A stretch of DNA of 64,000 bases from Gonocerus acuteangulatus (GCA_946811695.1 OX328123.1:13812662-13876661), one strand, 5' to 3'. Shown: positions 52,501 through 62,998, numbered from the stretch's first letter. Program-made: numbers and translations. Notes: a model not told the origin generated them from the letters alone.

Positions 52501-53159
52501 AGAGGATTTCTTTCCAGAAAATTTATTAGAATCGGAAAATGGTCCGACCCATAAAGGTCGTCCATGGTGAACCAAGTGCATCTAGGGAGAAGGGAAGGGC
52601 TAACTAAAGAAAGGTCGATGGAAGATAGAGTTCCTGTGGAGCTGCAAAGATGGGTCGGCGAAGAATCATTCAAGACACCTAATTGAGAGGAGTTAAGAAA
52701 AGACTCAACTATACGCCCTCTGGTATCTGTTGTATCTGAGAAGCAAACACCACTATGACTATTAAAGTCTCCAAGTAAGAAAAGAGGAGATGGAAGTTGA
52801 GCAACAAGATTTACTAATTGGTTCTCATCAAAAGGTTGTCCTGGAGGTAAATAAATGGAGCATAATGTAAATGACTGGTGAGAGTATATTTTGACAGCAA
52901 CAGCTTGCAAATCCGATACCAATGGAACCTCAGTGCAAGGAATATCATGACTGACAAGAACACTAACACCACCACTAGCAATAAGTCCATGACAATAATC
53001 TTTCCGGAAGTGACTATAACCATTAAGGGTGAAATTGCTAGTTTCCTTCAGATGCGTCTCCTGCAGACAGATTAAAGGGCAATATTTTTCCCTTAATATT
53101 GATAATAGATCTGCTTTGTGAAAATGTAAACCATTAATGTTCCATTGCAGAATGGTCAT
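49515..53159 (-). CDS. I-group LINE ORF2: endonuclease, RT, RNase H, zinc finger
   Basis: 1214-residue polyprotein that would nick target DNA, copy the element RNA and degrade the hybrid. Endonuclease (APE type, residues 1-215): QWNINGL (Asn 7), LQETHL (Glu), LLGDFNSH (Asp/Asn 130-132), SSIDLSLVS and YGSDHFPI (Asp/His 206-207) are all present. RT about 430-780: FVDIKNAFDTVW (catalytic Asp near 567), NGVPQGSVMSPLLF, MLYADDLVLYS (YADD 656-659), AEFLGLIFD. RNase H 948-1070: VFTDGSK (D952), TAELVAI (E985), VFSDSLSAL (D1008), EVDCLAKRA (D1062). C-terminal finger C1155-C1158-H1166-C1171. Anomaly: after SSYR (508-510) the text jumps to VKVIVNRL, whereas relatives (for example the LINE at 20338-23192) have about a dozen more residues there, RPI---...K-YE, an essential RT block. 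The in-frame loss at about 51630-51640 probably kills RT activity. Confidence 0.95.
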   Translation of the reverse strand: MTILQWNINGLHFHKADLLSILREKYCPLICLQETHLKETSNFTLNGYSHFRKDYCHGLIASGGVSVLVSHDIPCTEVPLVSDLQAVAVKIYSHQSFTLCSIYLPPGQPFDENQLVNLVAQLPSPLFLLGDFNSHSGVCFSDTTDTRGRIVESFLNSSQLGVLNDSSPTHLCSSTGTLSSIDLSLVSPSLLPRCTWFTMDDLYGSDHFPILINFLERNPLQSRLPRWKTEEADWDKYKTNTDLTCVNINSRCINILTNEINSVILSSAEMAIPKTKPRSNRVLVPWWNEDCASAVKKRKKCLKKFKKHPCSMHLEEYINSRKQARFTIRTQKRDCWRNFVSNINIHTPPSDIWNTVRKIIGRYKSSKHPFNIIKTPNEILTDPLQIANHLGQFYETISSDSNYSPQFLQIKQAKESQPIYIHIDPLDPLNLPFSFIELEETLKTRKDTSPGPDNICIGMIKHLTVENKIIILKYYNKIFQTGIIPELWTKSISIPIPKKNQPPFHASSYRVKVIVNRLHWYLESKGLQAKWQSGFRRGRSTRDNLVKLEVEIREAFRKKRKLLAVFVDIKNAFDTVWRRYILDCLNEIGIRGYILTFIQNFLTNRSYKIRNGTVMSEEFIQANGVPQGSVMSPLLFSVAINRVLQIIQPPVEGMLYADDLVLYSSDRSTEKLQNTIQSALNVMNEWFNEHGFQISSTKTVSVLFTPRKVNDPPSLYINNILIKNNQNAEFLGLIFDRNLNWCSHLKTLKDKCLQSMNILKMLANTSWGGDRTSMLMLYRSLIRSKLDYGCMAYGSASPKTLQMVDTIHHSGIRIATGAFRSSPVLSLYAESGEHPLETRRNQLSLNYYISIKANPSHPLNECFSNLNNIQNYRNRRKPFTIRIQDLLQSLNLLENPPILPEIPYNEAPWTLPPVTMNLSLTKFIKKQTIQQIFLHEYNKIRSEMPSSSVVFTDGSKSDDGVGAAFLSDSGSGMFSLPPEASIFTAELVAISKALNTVTPQKSKLTVFSDSLSALLALQNSYSKHPVIVDIFTSLVSLIKNNCEVTFCWIPSHSGIKENEEVDCLAKRAIREGTRVRTITFNDFALSVKRKTWEPWEKKWFTITDNKLRQLKSSVQSWRSSVRRTRREEIVITRLRIGHTKVTHSYLMSREDPPVCEVCGTIITVKHILLYCQSYVMERQLNQLGTTIDEIIGNDSTNLTKLIKFLKSTGLFDNL

Positions 53160-53654
53160 GGTGTGTGCTTAGAATAAATTAATACAAGTTTAACATGTGG
53201 AAACAGTGGGCAAATATGAAGATCACAATTAAGATGTAGAATATTTAAACTAACAAAGTATTGGAGTTTGAAAAGTTGGTAGAACAAAATAATATTTAAA
53301 CAAAAATCTTCATTTGTATATATAAGTAAATAATTATCGGAGGATATTTTTAAACTATTTGTGTTAATGAAATAAGATTTGAATGGTAATGAAATTTGAT
53401 TTTCATTGAAAAATAGATTTTTATGAAAGAACAACAATGAAAAAAAAATACTGTGCATTTGTGTGTCCATATTAAGGGCAAGTGTACAAAATTTAATGAA
53501 TAATTATATAAAATACGGATCAAATTCATTTTTTGTTGTTTTGTTTTTGTATCTATTACGAATTTTGGGATTCAGATCCCCGTCATCCACAAGAGAGGAT
53601 GTTGGAGAGCCACATGACGAAGGAGTAGAATTCTGGGAAGGAGGTCTAGTCCTT

Positions 53655-54776
53655 TTATCTCCTATTTTCGGAAGGGGTAGTTGGCTTGATTGAGTGTTTA
53701 GGGTCGGGAATTATTGATATTTCCAATGTGTTTGATAATTTTTGGTTAGAAGGAATTTTAGATTTATTTTTATTTCCAGTTTTATCTTTAACTAATTGGG
53801 GAGATTTGTTACCTATTGATGATTCTAAATAATTAATTTTTTCAGCAAGAGATTGCACGAGACAAGTCAGTTTTTCGAATTGTTCCAGGAGTACATTTTT
53901 AGTTGGTAATGCTGAGGCGACCTCCGAGTAACTATGAGAGGTACTAGGATGAACCTGTACTCTAGGTTGGAGGGATTTATCTGCTTGGAAATAAGATACT
54001 TTATGCTTTCTTCTGTATTCCTCTATCTGTTTTTCTTTTTTATATATCGGACATGAGGAGAACCAGGCAGGATGGGGACCCGTACAATGGAGGCACTTCG
54101 CCTCACATTCTCCCTCGTGCTTTGCTAATCCACATCGACCGCACAGGGAAACTGGTTCTCTACACTGACGTTTTCCATGCCGATATCCATAACAATTAAA
54201 ACATATTAGTGGTCTATAATACGGAATGACTCGTACACTTAAAAAATCGAAAACTATCTTTTCAGGTAGATCGGACCGATTAAATGTAAGAATGATAGAT
54301 GGAGTTGGAATTTTTGAACCGTTTATCGTTTTGAATATTCTCTTAACTTCGACTACATTTTGTTTGGCTAATTCTTCCTTAAGCTCATCCTCTGTACAAT
54401 GAAGAAATTCATCGCAGGTAATGACTCCTTTGGAAAAATTTAGCGATCGATGTAATGAAAATTGAATATCATAATTTTCATAGGATTTAATTTTTCCCAG
54501 ATTAATGAAATCTTTTTCGTTTGAAATTTCCAAAATTATTATACCTGATTTCAAAAATTTAACATTTATTTGAGGGCCAAAACTTTTAATGAATCTACAA
54601 ATTTTAAAAGGACTGAAATCGCGAAAGGTTTTCTTTTCTCTATTAGGGGCTAAGGTCATAACAAGAAATTTTTTTGTCCACCGACCGGGTGGTAACTCAA
54701 ATTTAAAGCTATTTATTGAAGAAACCCCGGGATCTGGGGGTTTAGGTTCTATAATTATATTATTTTCCATATCCAT
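53655..54776 (-). CDS. I-group LINE ORF1: Gag-like RNA-binding protein
   Basis: 373-residue ORF1 product starting MDMENNIIIEPKPPDPG. It is the RNA-binding chaperone type found in I/jockey/R1 LINEs. The N-terminal half (about 30-175) contains an RRM-like fold candidate; the middle has the conserved VRVIPYYRPLICFNCYGYRH leading into three clustered zinc knuckles: C-x2-C-x4-H-x4-C (CFNCYGYRHGKRQC), a second C-x2-C-x4-H-x4-C (CGRCGLAKHEGEC) and C-x2-C-x3-H-x6-C (CLHCTGPHPAWFSSC), at about residues 193-242. A coiled-coil-like stretch LLEQFEKLTCLVQSLAEKIN (about 297-316) and a basic low-complexity tail follow. The frame is intact. ORF2 starts about 495 nt downstream, a larger gap than usual for this group. 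Confidence 0.92.
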   Translation of the reverse strand: MDMENNIIIEPKPPDPGVSSINSFKFELPPGRWTKKFLVMTLAPNREKKTFRDFSPFKICRFIKSFGPQINVKFLKSGIIILEISNEKDFINLGKIKSYENYDIQFSLHRSLNFSKGVITCDEFLHCTEDELKEELAKQNVVEVKRIFKTINGSKIPTPSIILTFNRSDLPEKIVFDFLSVRVIPYYRPLICFNCYGYRHGKRQCREPVSLCGRCGLAKHEGECEAKCLHCTGPHPAWFSSCPIYKKEKQIEEYRRKHKVSYFQADKSLQPRVQVHPSTSHSYSEVASALPTKNVLLEQFEKLTCLVQSLAEKINYLESSIGNKSPQLVKDKTGNKNKSKIPSNQKLSNTLEISIIPDPKHSIKPTTPSENRR

Positions 54777-55171
54777 GGAGTAAGATGTACTTTATATTAA
54801 CAAGACTAAAATAAATTAAATATAAATACAAGAAAAATGATGAAAATCAAAAAGAAAATGAATTGTTTATAATCTAAGGTCTACTCCCTGAGTGAAGAAA
54901 CAATTGAAGGCAGCCTCCTGTCCCAACAATGGAGCTGGCTCCTCCTCTAGCTTCAGGTTAGCAAACTTCAATATCAAATATCTTCCCTCATAGGCTATTA
55001 CTAGGTGAAAAAACTACATAAACTTGATCTGAACACTTAAATGAAACTATTCTTAATAAATATTAAAAGAAATTTAAAGAAAAAACCACTTAAAATTGAA
55101 AAAAAGGAGCACTGAAAATTAGTAAGCGTCACTAGCAACCAGGGCCAAACAGCTGACTGGCTTCCATGCTT

Positions 55172-55756
55172 AAGATCCTTTTTAGCACTTTCCTCCGTAG
55201 GAAAAGAATTTTTTTAAAAATGAAAGCTAATACAATTTAGAAGAACTTTGTTTGGCCAGATGTTTGTTTTTTATTTCCCCTCTTCGTTAATTTACCTGTA
55301 AATAATTCAGAAACGTTTACAATTGAACATAAAATTAAAATATATGTTCAAATCATTCAAAAATCATAATATTTCAATTAATCAAATAGTTGAATTGAGA
55401 TAAATTTACGTTTTGAAGATGTCAGCCAGATATTTTCCAAGTCTAATCAGGATTTGAATGTTTAATTTTAACGATATTCAATTTTGATATTAAGTTAAAA
55501 GAAAAATAAAATATTATTTTATGTTAAATTGTAAAAGTTCGTGAATTATTTACACGTAATTTAAAAAAAAAAAAAAGGAGACAACAAACAAAATTCTGGC
55601 TTGACAAAGTTGTTCTAAATGTTATTAGCTTTCATTTAAAAAAAAAAAAAAAACAAACATTGAAATGGGTTAAGATTTAGAGGCTGTAGCCGAAACACGA
55701 ATTGTCGTTTTCACTTGTGCGGCGGGCCGCAGGTTGAGTATAGGCCATTTAAAGCA
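55172..55756. other. No gene seen; right flank of the LINE
   Basis: Short repeat piece (TTTAGCACTTTCCTCCGTAGG) then AT-rich DNA with A runs at 55563 and 55640. Confidence 0.4.
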
Positions 55757-56103
55757 TGATACTTTCTGGACGGTGAGCTTCTCCAGCAGCCAGCACAAAG
55801 CCGTGACTTGCTTACGGTGGGCTTCTCTAGCACCCAGCACAAAGCCGTGACTTGCTGACGGTGGGCTTCTCTAGGAGCCAGCAGAGAGCCGTGACTTGCT
55901 GACGGTGGGCTTCTCTAGCACCCAGCACAAAGCCGTGACTTGCTGACGGTGGGCTTCTCTAGGAGCCAGCAGAGAGCCGTGACTTGCTGACGGTGGGCTT
56001 CTCTAGCAGCCAGCAGAGAGCCGTGACTGGATCACGGTGGGCTTCTCTAGCAGCCAGCACAAAGCCGTGACTTGCTGACGTTGGGCTTCTCCAGCAGCCA
56101 CCT
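55757..56103. repeat. 44-bp tandem array, about 8 copies
   Basis: GCCGTGACTTGCTGACGGTGGGCTTCTC recurs every 44 bp (for example 55801, 55845), with CACAAAG/GAGAGAG and CACC/GAGC/CAGC variants arranged in alternating pairs. Unrelated in sequence to the array at 4669. Confidence 0.92.
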
Positions 56104-57160
56104 CACTCTATATCGTATAAGGACGGTTGATTCTTTTCTTTCGTTGTGTTTGGTTCTATAAGTTTGTATTTTTGTATGAATCGGTATTTGTTGTATTTTT
56201 AAAAAAGCAAATCGCAGTCGCTGCGAAGCTCGATAATTAAATTTAAAAAAAAATAAGGGCGGTAGGCTTCTCCAGTTCTTTTAGAATATTAGTGAGATTT
56301 CTTAGTAGATGTGTTTGAGACTTCTCGGAAGATGAAACATCGCAGCCCGGCCCTTCCTCAGCTCTAGGAAGTAATATTGAAGAGCGACTAATATCGAAAT
56401 AATATTGAATTCTAGGATTTCGACGAAGACGGTGGGCTTTGTCCGAAGCGTAAACTATGTAATTTGCAGAGGAAGAATTGCAATTTCCAGGGATATAAGA
56501 TTTCTTTCAGTAGCACAAAGGTTTTACGTGGAAAGGGTTCTGCACTAATTAAAGAAGTTATATATTACTAATACGAGAACGCAAATCTAAAAAAACAAAA
56601 CAATTGTTAGCAACAAATTAGCAACAAATTACTGAGTATGTTAGAAGTTGGGGTTGCAATGTTGCTGTTCCAGCGTAATAGAGCTGGTATCGGGAGGGTC
56701 CCGTCACCAGGTTTCATAGGACTCCCTCCGTCTTTATAGGGTTAATATCTACTTGTCAAAATCTTCAGTAGAAATAAAATAAGCCACTTTCTTCACTAAA
56801 GGTTTTAATGTATCAGCCCTTAGCCGTGAGCACTTTCTACCTTTGAAGTTGGTAGCAAGAGCATGGGCGTATATAAGAGGGGGCTGCGGACCCCCCTCCC
56901 CCCGAAATGTTGATTTGATCGGTAAAAATGTCATAAAACCCTTAAAAATAAATTAAATAAGATCATTTAGTTCATAAAACATATTCTATTTTGGGTGTAA
57001 TAGCATTTAAGTTGGCTAAAACTCTTCCAAGATCTAAATTGTTAGTAATCCATACACCGGAAATGGAGCCCCCTCCGAAATTATTTTCTATATACGCCCA
57101 TGAGCAAGAGCTGGTGAATGCATTTAGCGGTAAAAATAAAACTTTTTGTAAAGGAAGTGT
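56104..57160. other. No gene seen
   Basis: 56240-56460 repeats the phrase GGTGGGCTT/GGTAGGCTTCTCC of the preceding array in diverged form; otherwise nothing recognised. 56860-57100 holds a short imperfect inverted repeat (GGCGTATATAAGAGGGGGC, GCCCCCTCC...TATATACGCCCATG). Confidence 0.4.
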
Positions 57161-57164
57161 TTTA

Positions 57165-57370
57165 TTCCATTTTTACAGAAGATTGGCTTTCTCTACCAGC
57201 AACCACCTAAATAGTTAAAATCATATTAAATTGTAAAAATAAATTAGTAAGTGACCTGAGAATATATTTCTGACTGTAGATGGTCTACCCTCACGCGAAC
57301 CTTGTTGGACGAGGCCTGGATTCCTGATGCAAGGAAATGGAAGGAAGACTACTGGTAGTATTCTAAGCAC
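57165..57370. repeat. Repeat N, copy 1
   Basis: TCTCTACCAGCAACCACCTAAATAGTT...GACTGTAGATGGTCTACCCTCACGCGAA and GTTGGACGAGGCCTG. The reverse complement is at 59400-60040, where it is split by a hAT MITE. Confidence 0.75.
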
Positions 57371-57523
57371 GCCATCCTAGCTTTTCTATTTCATATTTTA
57401 TTTTGAGCTGTGGATGTCTAAGGTCCCGGTTGATGTCTGCTTGCTCGTATACGTCGCTTTTCCTCCCAATCCAGGGCGAATCCGTAATAACGTAGCTATA
57501 CTTGAGTATTGATGGGGTGCACG

Positions 57524-57526
<3 letters not shown>

Positions 57527-57590
<64 letters not shown>
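57527..57590. repeat. (TA)n tract
   Basis: About 64 bp. Confidence 0.95.
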
Positions 57591-57592
<2 letters not shown>

Positions 57593-57924
57593 TCATAACT
57601 CCGTGTTTACGCTAGAGATTTTCCCAAGAAGACAAAAAAATTTTAATGACTGTTCCTTCTATTATTTAGAAATGATTTTCGATGCTTTTCAAAACAGCAA
57701 TTAGTACGAAATAAAGGGTAAAAATGTATTATATCATCTCTTTTTGACAGGTTAAAATATATTCATAATTCATGAATATATTCATTTTTTCCTAGACGTT
57801 CGTAATCAAGGAAAAAAAAATGATTATATAATAAAAACATCTTACTAAATATCGTTTTAATCGGTTATGGAGTATTTCCATAATAATGTTGCTATTAAGG
57901 TATCAGTGAAAAAAATTAATTTTG

Positions 57925-58245
57925 GTGCAAGGTTAGACCAGTTATAGAGCACTTAACTGCTGGATGTGCTGGAGGATCTGAGTTAAAAACTCGGGCTCGC
58001 ACTAAAGTTTTTATCTTAGTATCGTCGTTCTAGGATTGTAATCGGAGTCCAGTGCCGTCCCTATGTCCACCCTGCCTTTAATTAATTTTTTAATGGGTAC
58101 CCGCAAAGGTGGTACTCAGGCGACCGGAGCATAGTACTGATCACACTATCTCCCAAGTGTGTCGAAGGGTCATGAATAAAAAATCTCTACAGTAACTGCC
58201 TCTCTGGTCCTTGTGGAATTTGTGAGTTCTGTTAGAGTGATCTCT
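57925..58245 (+). mobile_element. SINE family 1, degenerate copy, plus strand
   Basis: AGGTTAGACCAGTTATAGAGCACTTAAC...GAGTTAAAAACTCGGGCTCGC, the decayed tRNA-like head, then CACACTATCTCCCAAGTGTG and CTCTACAGTAACTGCCTCTCTGG. No TSD seen. Confidence 0.78.
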
Positions 58246-58324
58246 TTCTGAGAAATTAGTGCTTAAATGGTACTGTCATTTTCTAGTTGAGCCTAACATT
58301 TTTCAGCATAACTATGTTTTAGTG

Positions 58325-58600
58325 GTGACTAAACTGAAAAAAAAAAACGTTAAAAAAGTGTCCACTGGCGCTCACGCATGGGCAGTGGCGTACGCGCAAG
58401 CGCAGTGGCAATATACGAAAAAGAAGACATTACGTGTCACAAAAATGTGTCCGCTGGTTTCGCGTATGCACGGTGGCCATGTACGAAAAAGAAGACTATA
58501 TGTTATACATTACATTACTTAGGTTTGTCGGGTGGACCTAAAGCATATTTATGATACTGAATTTGAGCAGAAGGCTCTAAACGAAATAATTTTTTAATTT
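58325..58600. repeat. Foldback G, single-arm copy
   Basis: AAAAAGTGTCCACTGGCGCTCACGC, TACGAAAAAGAAGAC, GGTTTGTCGGGTGGACCTAAAGC and GAGCAGAAGGCTCTAAACGA in the order of 40745-41110. Confidence 0.82.
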
Positions 58601-59104
58601 AAATTAATATTGCATTGAAAACTAAAAATTGCAATTGACCTTTGAGAAAAAGTATGGAGAATTGCGGTGAAAATGACTGCTGTAAATCTGATTGGAGATG
58701 ATACTATATTTAATAGGCCTTAAAAGGCTCTCCGTCCCAGAAGAAGAGAAAAAAAAAACCTTTTAGAGCCGGAGAAAGAGCCTGGCTCCACCCATCCTGT
58801 CCAATCCATTTACACCGAGTAAAATCTCCAGACTATGTAACAACCTTTCAACAAGAACACCAACTCCAATTGGCATTAGAAATAATTAGGCTATAATAAC
58901 GGAATCAGGTCGGTAAAATGTATTTCTTTTTTTAACATGTTGCGCTAGAGTTGCTAATGTTTATAGAAAAAACTGCTTATAAAGACTGCATTCCTAAATA
59001 ATTTGTCTTAAATAACCTACATAAATAAAATAAAAACATGAATATTTCTCCCTCCCTCCATAGGGAGGAACCCGCTTATAAGGTTGGTAATTTTGGCATC
59101 TTGA

Positions 59105-59372
59105 GTCTATGGGTGGAGTACAGGGTACTTCTCGCATTGTAGCAAAACATACTCCAGATCTGGCATTACATCTTGAGTCGAGAGGTGGAGTACAGGGTAC
59201 TCCTCGTATTGTAGCAAAACATACTCCAGATCTGGCATAACATCTAGAGTCGAGGGGTGGAGTAGAGGGTACTTCTCGCATTGTAGCAAAACATACTCCA
59301 GATCTGGCATAACATCTTGAGTCGAGGGGTGGAGTACAGGGAACTTCTCGCATTGTAGCAAAACACACTCCA
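59105..59372. repeat. 72-bp tandem array, about 4 copies
   Basis: CATACTCCAGATCTGGCATA-ACATCTTGAGTCGAG recurs every 72 bp. 72 is 24 codons, so two minus-strand frames stay open through the array (59368-58994 and 59412-59107). I regard these as repeat translations; the preceding 59048-59090 is a repeat K end (CCTCCCTCCATAGGGAGG). Confidence 0.9.
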
Positions 59373-59399
59373 AATTTTTACCTACGCAGCCGCATGCCT

Positions 59400-60040
59400 C
59401 CGATTCTTTCAACGCAAATCTTTTTAGGTAGGCATTGAAATTTCCATGGCCTGTCGGAAATTGGGTGATCCAGAAGTCCGGAAATATCCAATTTTGGGAT
59501 GGCGTGCTAAGAATAGTACCAGAAGCCTTCAGTCCATTTCCTTGGAATCATCAGGAATGCAGGCCTCGTCCAACAAGATTCGCGTGAGGTTAGACCAGGG
59601 GTCTCCAAACTACGGCCCGAGGGCCACATCCGGCCCGCGGACAGATTTTGTCCGGCCCGCGGAGAGCTAGCATACTTGAAAACTCCTTTTAGAGAACATA
59701 TTTTTTATAGCAAATTAAATTTAGTTTACTGAAGTAGTCAGATTTGCAGCCTTTTTTAAACGTTGCGTACTTTTTCGGACTTTTTTTTTTCATCAGTGGA
59801 CTATTTCACTTTTTACCACCGGCAACAATGATAATATTGTTTTGGCCCTCGGAACCTACTGGAGTAATCAGTATGGCCCTAAGGCTGGAAAGTTTGGAGA
59901 CCCCTGGGTTAGACCATCTACAGTCAGAAACATATTCTCAGGTCTCTTACTAAATTCAGGATTAATTTATTTTGACAATTTAATATGAACTATTTAGGTT
60001 GTTGGTATGTTTTAACTATTTAGGTGGTTGCTGGTAGAGA
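59400..60040. repeat. Repeat N, inverted copy, split by a hAT MITE
   Basis: CAGGCCTCGTCCAACAAGATTCGCGTGAGGTTAGACC before the MITE and ATCTACAGTCAGAAACATATTC...TTAGGTGGTTGCTGGTAGAG after it, complementary to 57165-57370. Confidence 0.78.
59588..59914. mobile_element. hAT MITE
   Basis: 311-bp element (59596-59906), exact 8-bp TSD GGTTAGAC (59588-59595, 59907-59914). TIRs CAGGGGTCTCCAAACT and AGTTTGGAGACCCCTG, with subterminal GGCCCGAGGGCC and CCGGCCCGCGGA blocks. CAGGGGT termini and 8-bp TSD are standard for hAT elements. Confidence 0.93.
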
Positions 60041-60046
60041 AGTCCA

Positions 60047-60748
60047 GGGTCTTTTTGCGAATACCACATCCAGTTACTTTTGAAGTAGCAGTAGTGATTG
60101 TATCAGTGATTCAGCGCATGCGCATAACTCCTTTGCCTTCCTATTGGAGGATTCCGATGAGCAATTGTATTGGTCTTGCTGGTAGTGAAGTAACCACCAA
60201 CAGTGAATTAGCTTTTGTTTATGAAAAAGCTCTGTTTACGTTAGTGAGAAAAAATTAGTCTTTTACAATTATTTCGCGATGTTCCTGACAAAGAAAAAGC
60301 GATTGGTTTCTTACTCGGAAAAAATAATGGAATTGAATTAATTTTAGCGAGTTGGATTGACTAGATTTTGATATCTTATTGAGGGGAAACGCCCATAATG
60401 TAAAATATCCAAAAAGAGAGAAAGAGAAAATGAATAAAATATGTGTGTTTACAAATATCGTTGTTTATGTTGTCCTTCATTACCTGCAGAATAGTTAACT
60501 TTAATGCTTAATAACTTTTTTTGTAGTTGAGAGAATTGATTTTCATCATATTAACATTTATATTAATAAATATTGCTTGCCATTATTTAATATGGATTAT
60601 AACCATAGATAGTGAGTCTTGTAGTAATAGATAATCAACAAAGAACCTGTAAGCAAATCAGTAAGCTTACCAGCGAGAACGAGTAACCGTTAAAAATCAC
60701 TACTGCTACTTCAAAAGTAACTGGATTTGGTCTTCGCAAAAAGAACCC
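60047..60748. mobile_element. TIR element of unknown superfamily
   Basis: Inverted ends of about 54 bp: GGGTCTTTTTGCGAATACCA-CATCCAGTTAC...GTAGTGATT at the left and AATCACTACTGCTACTTCAA...CGCAAAAAGAACCC at the right. Interior about 590 bp with no recognisable ORF. TSD not clear. Confidence 0.75.
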
Positions 60749-60884
60749 AATTTTGTACCTGTCTCTCGCTCACGAAATAAATACTTGTTTAATAACTGAA
60801 GTAGTGTGAAGAAAGAATGACTGCTTTAACGACCCCATGCCTCCAAAGATCTGAGAGAATTTAAGTATATTTTGGGGAAAAATG

Positions 60885-61615
60885 AAGTTTCATGCCCTTA
60901 AAACCGATTTCTTTCAAATTTTGTACACTAACGTATTTTGATGCAGTAAACACGAATACGTTAAAAAAAAAAACCTTCGCATTTAACTAGGAAAGAAGTT
61001 CTTAAGCACTAAAATTCAGTGTTATGCGGGTTATGAGAGCTAATGTAAACAACTAAATTTGTGACGACTTTAAGGCATAAATGACGACTTTAAGGCATTG
61101 ATGCTATGCGTTTCCGCTCGCTACGCTCGCTCAAGAAGATAACAAAACCCCTGTCGATCCAACTCGCTAAAATTAATAGAATTCTAATAGAATATAATAT
61201 TAAGCACTAACGTTCAATGTTAGGAAGGTTATAAAACTAGGCGTCAACAGCGTATTTGTAAACACGCGCATGCGCAGATATGTAACATTGGGAAACAGAG
61301 AACTCTCGTTTGAAATGTTCAGAAACCATTTATTCAAAAAAATTGTTAATTTTAAGGGCATCCTCACCCGTCGTCACCTGTCGCTTAAGGGCATTCGTGC
61401 TATGCGTTTCCGCTTGCTACGCTCGCTCAAGAAGATAAGAAAACCCCAGTCAATCCAACTCGCTAAAATTAATAGAATTCTATTAATTATTCTATTAACT
61501 TTTGTGCTAGCTTAATAACTTCTTTCCTAGTATTCGTGTTTAGTGCATCAAAATACGTTATTGTACAAAATTTGAAAGAAATCGATTTTGAGGGCGTGAA
61601 ACTTCATTTTTACAT
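60885..61615. mobile_element. Foldback element with internal direct repeat
   Basis: Arms of about 110-125 bp: GAAGTTTCATGCCCTTAAAA...AAACACGAATAC at the left, GTATTCGTGTTTAGTGCATC...GGGCGTGAAACTTC at the right. Inside, a segment of about 95 bp (GCTATGCGTTTCCGCTCGC...CCAACTCGCTAAAATTAATAG) occurs twice as a direct repeat (61100, 61398). Confidence 0.75.
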
Positions 61616-61987
61616 TATTAATAGAGATAAGGGTTATTTGGAAAATAGCTAAGTTGACGCAGCTCTTGCGAGTAGGATTTTTGTTACGTTTACTCTGGAA
61701 AAAGGAGTCTCATTTACATATTCACTCAGCTGTTCTGGGAATTGTTCTTGAAATGACGCTATGAGCACAGTCTTCTACTTGAAGAGTCACAAGATCTCGG
61801 AATCAAGTCAGGTTTTGGCCTTTTCTTACATGCAAATGTAATTCTTTTCCTTCCTTGCATAGTAATATCACTGCTACTAAACAAAACTAACAGATAAGGG
61901 CTTCTTAGTTATATCCGGGGGAAACTACTAGTGTTTTAAACAACGTTAATTTTTCTCTTCCTCCTCTTCATTGATGAATGGTCTTTT

Positions 61988-62385
61988 ATCTATATATATA
62001 TAAATCAGCTGTTTGTCTGCTGTTCTGTTTGTTCCTGATCCAAATCCACACCGTTTGACCGATTTTTACCAAACATTGCACAGAGGTAGGTCTTTATTTG
62101 GGGAGTGTCATAGGCTAGGTCAAAATCGTCAATCAGCTGTTTGTTTGTCTGTTTGTTTCTTATAGAAATCCACACCGTTTTTGACAATACTTGCCACACA
62201 GGTAAGTCTTGATCCGGGGAGTGTCTTTGTCTAGTATTCTCGGACTCAACAGTTTGGAGGTCACGGGTTCGAAACTGCGAGACCGAACAGTTAAAGATTT
62301 TCGTTATTAGATTTTAATATTATTTATTAGGTTTCTAATTGATTTTTGCTTTTCTAGATGTAGAAAGTAGGTGTAGCATGGCACG
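61988..62385 (+). mobile_element. Helitron-like repeat H, copy 4
   Basis: Starts TCTATATATATATAAATCAG, then two phrases CCACACCGTTTGACCGATTT and AAATCCACACCGTTT, CACGGGTTCGAAACTG and ends CTTTTCTAGATGTAGAAAGT-AGGTGTAGCATGGCACG. This copy shows the TCTATATATA start most clearly. Confidence 0.55.
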
Positions 62386-62804
62386 AAATTTAATATAAAT
62401 GTATTGAACCTTTATAGTTGATTGCTTTGTAAAAATACTGCTCGTGGTCTTTCTGACTAATCGGGACGCTTCGAAAGTCACAGGACAGTTTACTTTTACA
62501 TCTTGAAGGGGAACTCTTTTTAGACTCTGTAATTACGTTCAACCTTTTTAAGCTGTCAATGGAATTTAATGTTGAGAAATTAAAAAAAAAAAAAAAAAAA
62601 AAAAACATAATTGAATAGTCTTTAACCCTTAAGGGGCGGCACCCCACACGAACTTAGATGCCCGTGGAGCGGAGCCCGTTTCACTCCTCCTGGTTTCACA
62701 GGACGGTATTAAAATAGCTGAGTTTCCACGGTCCATCTCTTCGCATTTCTTCCAATTCGCTTTCGTTATTTCTTTCTTGAAAACGTTAAAACGTTTTTTA
62801 GCGC

Positions 62805-62935
62805 GGTTTCTCCCTCCCTCCATAAAGGAACCCCGCTGATCCGGAGGTTGATCTCATGACGCCATCCGGAAGTGCCGACTAGAAAAGTTTGTGTTTCAGA
62901 ACCCCTAGAGAAAGAAAATAACGGTGGTTCAAATT

Positions 62936-62998
<63 letters not shown>

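Larger units (their letters stand above)
48614..55171 (-). mobile_element. Near-complete I-group LINE with TSD and poly(A)
   Basis: A 6.5-kb non-LTR retrotransposon on the minus strand, bounded by an exact 12-bp duplication GCTTCCATGCTT (48614-48625, 55160-55171). 5' UTR about 380 bp (55159-54777), ORF1, a spacer of about 495 bp, ORF2, a GC-rich 3' UTR of about 870 bp and a poly(A) tail (T run 48626-48645). Full length and with both ORFs open, so it inserted recently, but RT has a small in-frame deletion (see ORF2). Confidence 0.95.

Noticed and set aside
53463..53693. Plus-strand open frame between the LINE ORFs
   Set aside because: Lies antisense in the LINE spacer with no motif.
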